From the NCBI GenBank assembly GCA_028023455.1, contig JAQFVV010001008.1:1-64000 (forward strand): a stretch of DNA of 64,000 bases. The letters run 5' to 3'. Both the position numbers and the translations under genes were made by a program. The notes under the pieces are model-generated. The model saw only the letters and a list, made by a program, of their open reading frames with translations, was not told the DNA's origin and did no database searches. Source of the stretch: Epiperipatus broadwayi. Its lineage: Eukaryota > Onychophora > Udeonychophora > Euonychophora > Peripatidae. Of this stretch, positions 57,709 to 64,000 are shown piece by piece; position 1 is the stretch's first letter, and every line of letters starts with the position of its first letter.

Positions 57709-59114
57709 GGTTGTTTTACAATAGGGTGTTGAAACCACTGGAAGGTGTTATTTCTGTGATAGCGCACAGAAATATGCCGTTTCGGCAGCCTACCACCACT
57801 AGCGAACATTCTATTTCTAATGCATAAGCCTAGAAATACTCCGTTGCCAGTACGGGATGGGTGCTAAGTGTCTATTTCTACACTAATGCACAGAAACATG
57901 ACATCAAATCTGCCGCAGAAGCTATCATGTCAGCTTACAGCTACAGATTTGTGCTAAGCATTTTCGATGTGCGATCACATTTCACTTTTGCCTACAGTAT
58001 CAGGTGAGGGTGAATTCTGAGTGTCAAAACTATTTTAATCTTTATGAAGACCATCTCCCCCTCTATCTGCCATCTTTTAGGAATGTCTACTAACAATTAT
58101 CAGCAGAGTCTCATGCTTCCCTAGCCCCCATTTCCTGTTCAAAAATTTTCAGCAAGTGTAGGTACAAGTGCGATTCATATGAAATTATGCTCTAAGTCCT
58201 GTTTCTGTGAGAACAATGGCAAGTTTCTTCGAATGGCTGAAATGGAGAAAGTTGCTTGCGAATGTCAAAGATTCTCTGACTGTTGCTGCTGGAACCGGGT
58301 TATCAAACTGAAGAGCTTTGAAGCTGCATGCGTGCTGTTGTTCCTGAACAGCCCTAAAAGTTGCTTTGAATCGCCGTAAATATATTTATGTGGTTTTTGC
58401 TAATTATGGGTAAAAAGTTGGCCAACCTTTGAGTTGGAGCATTACGTTCACTTAGGAATTCTAACCACCCACCCCCCTTTCCCAAAGTTGGACCTTTTGG
58501 TTGTAAATGTTTGGTAGCATTAAATGGAAATCGATTCGGTATTTGTAATTTATTATAAAACAACAAAAATATTATCAAAAAGAAAAGAAGCTGATTTTGT
58601 CATAGAATACCCAACCACTGCCAAAAAAAAAAATATAAAAAATGTTAAGTAATGAGAAGAATCAAAAGTAACTACTTTTTAAAATTCATTTCGATCGATG
58701 TACCCTTTTTTTTGTTGTTGTTGTTGTTATCGTTCCAAAAATTGTTATTTGATAGATAGTAGTAAGTTTTAAATGTGATCAACAAAATCAAAAACGTACA
58801 TCTAACAAAAAAAAAAAAAAAGAATTCCCGGAGGCCCCCAAAAAATCTAAGTAATGAAAAGAATAACAAAAAAAAAAAAAAGAAAAATTAAGTACTTTTT
58901 TAAATTCAATTTTTTTTTATTTCTGCATATTTTTGTTTTGTTTTTTGTTGTTGTTGTTGATGCATGTTGAAAAATGTATTTGATATTAACTTTACTTTGA
59001 AATGTGATAATAAACAAACCCGCTGGTGGTGGCGGCCCCGCAAACAGTATATTTATCTTTGTTTACAACAAACACCGCCCTCCGACGGTTTCAACATGCT
59101 ATTGTAAAATAACC
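57709..59114. mobile_element. TIR DNA transposon, non-autonomous, with 8-bp target duplication
   Basis: Left end GGTTGTTTTACAATAGGGTG then TTGAAACCACTGGAAGGTG; right end, reversed, GGTTATTTTACAATAGCATG then TTGAAACCGTCGGAGGGCGG. These are terminal inverted repeats of about 42 bp. GAAAAAAT (57701-57708) and GAAAAAAC (59115-59122) flank it, 7 of 8 identical, as for hAT or P-type elements. The 1.4-kb interior is richer in CpG than its surroundings and has an internal duplication (AAGTAATGA[G/A]AAGAAT..., TTTGTTGTTGTTGTTG) at about 58636-58795 and 58850-59010. A 66-codon open frame (58179-58379) is unlike any transposase I know. Confidence 0.75.
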
Positions 59115-59125
59115 GAAAAAACTAA

Positions 59126-59360
59126 TTGGTAAAAAAATGCCCATATTTATTTCTAATTTGCAATGCCATGTGTATATTAAATAATGTAAATTATATGTTC
59201 ATGTATATTTATATGTTTGTATTATGTTGTAGCTCTGAAGAAGATTGCTGGGGCAATCGAAACCGTATATTGTACAAGAGGGTGGTAAATAAAGCATTGT
59301 GTAACAGTAGTAAAGTGCATGGATGATTTAGTATTATATGGTATATATTAAATAAAGTGA
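59126..59360 (+). mobile_element. PLE 3' end, best-preserved copy of its family
   Basis: At 59235-59263: CTGAAGA, A, perfect stem GATTGC/GCAATC with TGGG loop, GAAAC. Followed by TGGTAAATAAAGCATTGTGT and TTAGTATTATATGG. In frame the motif reads SSEEDCWGNRN, as at 19.0 kb. The TIR transposon at 57709-59114 lies directly upstream and may have inserted beside it. Confidence 0.65.
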
Positions 59361-59431
59361 AGAAAATAATATATTTTGCAATATGCACAAAATAAAACTA
59401 AGAACAAAGTTAATACTTAATACGTTTTTGT

Positions 59432-59701
59432 ATGATAAATTCAACAATAAGTTCAGATGTTTTTATGGATTACTCTTTCTTTCACTCGATTGTAGATTGT
59501 AAGGAAGTGTTCCATAACTCCAATAAGCAGAGAATCCATACATTATCGGAACACCATATGTTTAAAATATTTAAATGTAACAGTTTTTACTCAAATCTTT
59601 TAATTGAAAATAAATTAGAAAAATATGTAAACAGCAATCATATTTTTGTAAAGTCTTGGATGGGTATTTGTTATTCAAATCACCAAGAATTTTATTGCTG
59701 A
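59432..59701 (+). CDS. Open frame of 89 codons, unknown
   Basis: Begins MINSTISSDVFMDYSFFHSI and ends SWMGICYSNHQEFYC. Composition is more protein-like than most AT-rich frames, with a start and stop, but no domain, splice context or homologous copy is visible. It may be chance or part of a decayed element. Confidence 0.15.
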   Translation: MINSTISSDVFMDYSFFHSIVDCKEVFHNSNKQRIHTLSEHHMFKIFKCNSFYSNLLIENKLEKYVNSNHIFVKSWMGICYSNHQEFYC

Positions 59702-60195
59702 AAATTGATATTATATTTTAATTAATATAAATTTTATAAATTCAAATTATCATTTGATTAACTGGTACTGTTATAGTATGTAATCTGGTTACTTAAGTTT
59801 CAAATTCTACTCACCTAGTGGTGCTATGGAGGGAAAAGCAATGAAGATATTAATATGTAAGAAATAAAATGTACATATTTATTGAAGATTTTTTAAACCA
59901 ATCTTTTAGTAGTAAAATAATATAAAAAAGCAATTCACAATACATTAATTGATGTCAATAAGTATGTCAATGAAACTAATAAAAAGGAATCTATAAAAGT
60001 AAATGTGTATATATTTATTATAAAATATACTAAGCGGTCCTTTATTACCAACAGTGTTGACAAAGATATGCTTATAAACATCAAAGCTTCAAGAATAGGA
60101 GGATTCATTTTGGAGTCATTCTATTCTTAATCTTTATTCAACATTTAGAGTGATTTTAATTCATAACTTGGGGGAGGGTGATTTTCTCCCTCCAC

Positions 60196-60285
60196 TTATA
60201 TATATATATATATACATACATACATACAGTGGAGCTATCCACTTATATATATATATATATACATACATACATACAGTGAGCTATG
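60196..60285. repeat. 44-bp tandem duplication with TA/CATA microsatellites
   Basis: Two units of CCACTTATATATATATATAT, ACATACATACATACAGTG, GAGCTAT at about 60197 and 60239. CCAC and GTGG at the edges give each unit a small palindromic look. Confidence 0.85.
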
Positions 60286-63200
60286 TTTAATTTAAAAGTG
60301 TACATATTAAATATTATTTAGCTATTGCAATCAAGGTATTAAAAGAGAGATTTTGTCTACAGTCTTGTGTAATTGATTATGAGTGAGATAACTCTTAAGT
60401 CCCAAATTTTATTTGTACCTTTATCAATCATCAAATTAATTCAGATATAATTTTTATCTTAATATAATTGTTACTTGTAGATAGTAGTATAATTACAATA
60501 AGCTTCTAATTATTTATTAAACATTTAAAAATGTCAAACCAGTTAATTTATTAATGTATAAAAATCTATACTGGTCAGATAATAAATTTTAAATTCAATA
60601 CAGAGAAAATGATATGTAATTATACTCTCTTACTTATTCTATGGTTGGACTTTTGAATTTTTTGTAACTGCTTTTAATGAATTATGTGATATAATCAATT
60701 CATGAATAGTATCCTATCCAAGTACCATTAACCAATAAATTTGCATTGTAGAATTGAATGACTATCAAACAAGTTTACTTGTTTCAAATTAATTCAACAT
60801 TTATTAATAAATAGATAAAAATTAAATGACAAATTATATATATGGTAAACACCATAAACATTTGAAATATATACATATGATCTGATTATGTCTTATGCAA
60901 TAGGTTCTCAATGAACATTAATTCGTTTAAATTAAATAGGTAATTGTACATTCAACTTCACTACCAAATGCTAAGATTAAAATGTATATTTATGTAACAC
61001 AAATGTATTGTAATACAGATGAATCTTTCAAAATACAAGAGTGTCAAAAACATTCTTAATCTTCATATAAAAATAGTTAATTGAAATAAAAATATACTAA
61101 AGATGATCCTACTCATTCATTCATGTTATTTTAAGAAATTAGAATAAAAATAAATACCTGAAATTAATTTATAATCAACAAATAAGAAAATAAATATTTT
61201 AAAATTAAAATCATAATTACTAAGTACAAAATATAAATTTGAATTTAGAAAAACATAACTCTCTTGAATTTTAAACATATAAAATAAATCTCTACTTAAA
61301 TTATACTCTCATTTATATCCTATATAATTATATATAATAATAATAATAATATATCAGCAAATGACCTGATTAATTGTCTACAAATATGACACTTGCAAAA
61401 CAGTATCATAGTTGTAAGATCTATTTCTTGAACCACAATCCAGCGATATTCTGTTATTCCAGGAAAAATAGAAATCTCATGGAAAGTTATTAGATTCAAA
61501 ACACATTTTGTTAGATCCAATCTTTTCTAAACATCCAAGTCATTCCCTCATCTAGTAGATATTTGATTGATATGATGCTCTAGGTCTACAGACACTAGTT
61601 TATATCTATAACAATATAATATAGGCATCCTTTCTTTTAACAAACATCTGATTCATAAAATATACATGAATAAATGTTAATTTAATCAATGATGATGTGA
61701 TAAAAATTGAGCCATCTATATTGTAACAGTATGGAAAAATAATAGGGCTGAACCTGGAGTGATGACACTCATCATCATCATTAATCCCAAGTCAAAGAGT
61801 CAAAATTTAAAATATTAAATATAAAAGGAATGAGCACGAAAGATTAACATAGAACTAACTATAAGTTCAATAGTATTACACCAAAGTAATAATCATTTAT
61901 CATCATGAATGATTAAAAATAAAAATAAATCAACATTCAATTTTGTGACTGGATTTGAAATGGGTCTACTATAGACCAGGCTAATTATTTAGCCCTTGCC
62001 AGCTTGGGGCAGATTATTTAAACCATAATTTGGATGCACAAACTTAAGTGCTAATCCATAAGGATGTAACCTTTAAAAATAATGCTGGGATACTAAACCA
62101 TGCTGATCATCATCAATGCTCTGTTAGAATCACTAATGTACTAGCCAATTGTAAACTTAAATTCTAATAAATACTAAACTAAATAAAATGTAGTGCATGG
62201 ACTTTAAAAGATATCCCTTTTGCATCAATCCAGGATCATCATCAACTGCACTGTCCATAAACATTAAAATATAAAGCCTTTTATATAACAAATTATTATG
62301 CATAAATCTAGCTTAGAGAACAAAAGCTCTAGAAATATTACTGTGAGCAAAAGATAATACAACATATAATATTCTTAAACTATTTAGGATTGATTAAATT
62401 CACTGAAATAACTAACAATGAAATATCAATGTATTAATAACAATAAAAATGAAATTAAGATCTTCAGAATATAGCTATACATTTAAATTAAGTCTTCTGA
62501 TTTGAATGAATACAAGAAAAACTCTCCTATTACATTGTAATTTACAAATAGGTTTCAATAGGTTTACACAAAATACACTTATATATAAGCACATAGATGT
62601 TCAGTATAATGATTTATGAACATATATGAATTGTCATATAATAATAAGTATGGTTAATTTTAACACATATGTGTTTACCTGACACACATCTATATGAGCA
62701 CACAGACACCCTGTAACATATGGGAATTGTCATATAATAACAATAAAGAAATAAGGTGTCACATTATAATGATACATAAAAAATGATTTGATTTAATATA
62801 TATGTATGTGTGCAAGGAAATGTGTGCATACCCTAGCATTTATTAAAAAATAAATCTAATAAACCATATATTTTCTTAATGCACAATTATTTCAATGTCA
62901 AAAACATAAAATGCATACATATGTAAGTACACAGATGTGTGGTATAATAATTTATGAACATATTTGCAGCGTCATAAACCTACAAATGTAATTCATTTTT
63001 TATAATACATAATTAATGACTGATATAACATATATGTGTGTGCACATGGAAATACGTGTGGACACTGATATTTATATTATAAATTAGAATTTGTCGAAAT
63101 AATAAGTATTAAATATATTTGTTACAATTAATTTCATGTGGAAAATATACATAAAATCTTTATTTATTATCTAATGGTTTTTTTAAAAGGGTAGCATTAA

Positions 63201-64000
63201 TTCTTTGATGGTTTTTTATAAAGGTTTTCTTTAAAAAAAAAAATATCACATCTTTGACAGGTTATACTTGATTAATTATATACATCTTTTAAAAAACAAT
63301 ACTCCAAGTTTTTTTATTCCCTAATCTAGAAGGAATTTTGAAATTTTCTTTTTTTAATAAAATATTCTGAAAATGCATCTTATTTTTTTGTTGAATAATG
63401 TTATTTACTTAAAAAAAAAATTTGTAATTTAAAATTACAAATGTCATTTTAACTAAAGAAATTATTTAAAGTAATTCACCAGCTGTACTTTATATGTATA
63501 TGATGCAGTATGTTTATCTGTGGTTATCTGCATACAGATGAAACAGTATACATATAAACTAATTCTTCAGAAAGCTGATGGACTCTCTTGTTAAGCTGGT
63601 CTTTTTTAAAATAGTAGATTGGCTTATTGTTATTTTCAGGAAAGGTATAATCCAGGTAACATTTTGCCTACAATGAGCTTCCTCCAGTCTCTATTCTGTA
63701 TAAGATACATATATTTATATATGGGCTAATAAATACAAAAGCTGATACTGACCTCCATGTGAATCAAAACTCTACCAAGGTGAACAAGTAGCAGAAGTTA
63801 GACTTGCACGGTCCTGCTTTAAGTTATCTTTTCATAGTCTCTATGCTGTCATAATCTGTAAAAAACTTTCCTCTAATCTTTTTTTCAACCTTTTTATAGT
63901 CATGGTCTTGAAAAAAGTTAATGACTCTTTTCAATTTAAGTTAATCCTTTGAAAAACAGCATTGTAGAAATTTATCAAAATATGTTATACAAGCATTAAT
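60286..64000. other. AT-rich non-coding stretch
   Basis: No gene recognised. ATCATCATCA-containing patches recur at 61770, 62110 and 62235. 62570-63110 is a diffuse array of related AT/GT-rich segments (TTATGAACATAT, ATTGTCATATAATAA, ATATATGTGTGTGCA). A hairpin around CATACAGATG/CATCTGTATG-like sequence sits at about 63500-63560. Confidence 0.45.

Noticed and set aside
1-64000. CRISPR array
   Set aside because: Spaced short repeats with unique spacers are not present; the tandem repeats are contiguous minisatellites in an animal genome.

Overview
This is an AT-rich window of nuclear DNA from an invertebrate animal. It has spliceosomal exon signals, no operons, long AT stretches, many microsatellites, and RTE-type, CR1-like, Ty3/gypsy and Penelope-like retroelements. 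I cannot name the species. An arthropod, perhaps a chelicerate, fits a LINE reverse transcriptase of a style I associate with tick genomes and a cuticle-type ZP domain, but this is weak inference.

Host coding content is almost nil. The one convincing host exon is at about 32972-33343 (+). It encodes the four-cysteine ZP-N half of a zona pellucida domain protein and is bounded by a polypyrimidine/AG acceptor and a GT donor. Two other stretches read like decayed exons or pseudogenes of unknown origin (25321-25665 and 35223-35700).

The rest is layered mobile DNA. 4531-7889 (-) is a nearly full-length but broken RTE LINE with an 11-bp target duplication. 53965-57165 (-) is a second, more decayed copy, and 50085-50140 a third tiny 3' end. 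A second LINE family leaves four 3' ends (8447 -, 14122 +, 19907 +, 22735-24160 +). A CR1/jockey-like LINE lies at 39770-41000 (-), and 42613-47641 (-) is a decayed Ty3/gypsy element with both LTRs. A gag-like coiled-coil remnant lies at 29690-31500 (-), and a TIR transposon with 8-bp target duplications at 57709-59114. Several hairpin MITE-like elements and short tandem repeats fill the gaps.

The most interesting layer is Penelope-like (PLE) and ribozyme-bearing DNA. There is a PLE reverse transcriptase fragment at 42120-42575 (-) and a GIY-YIG endonuclease fragment at 10933-11205 (+). Terminal repeats of several families are scattered through the window. One 465-bp family carries a textbook type I hammerhead ribozyme (49131-49185, minus strand) with related copies at 16.75, 49.44, 51.3, 51.8 and 52.3 kb, partly as a tandem dimer plus an inverted copy. 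The other families carry a related but non-canonical CTGANGAAG-hairpin-GAAA signature. In at least five unrelated families these ends are found as back-to-back pairs with the motif inside and the tails pointing outward. This recurring architecture is the main observation to follow up.
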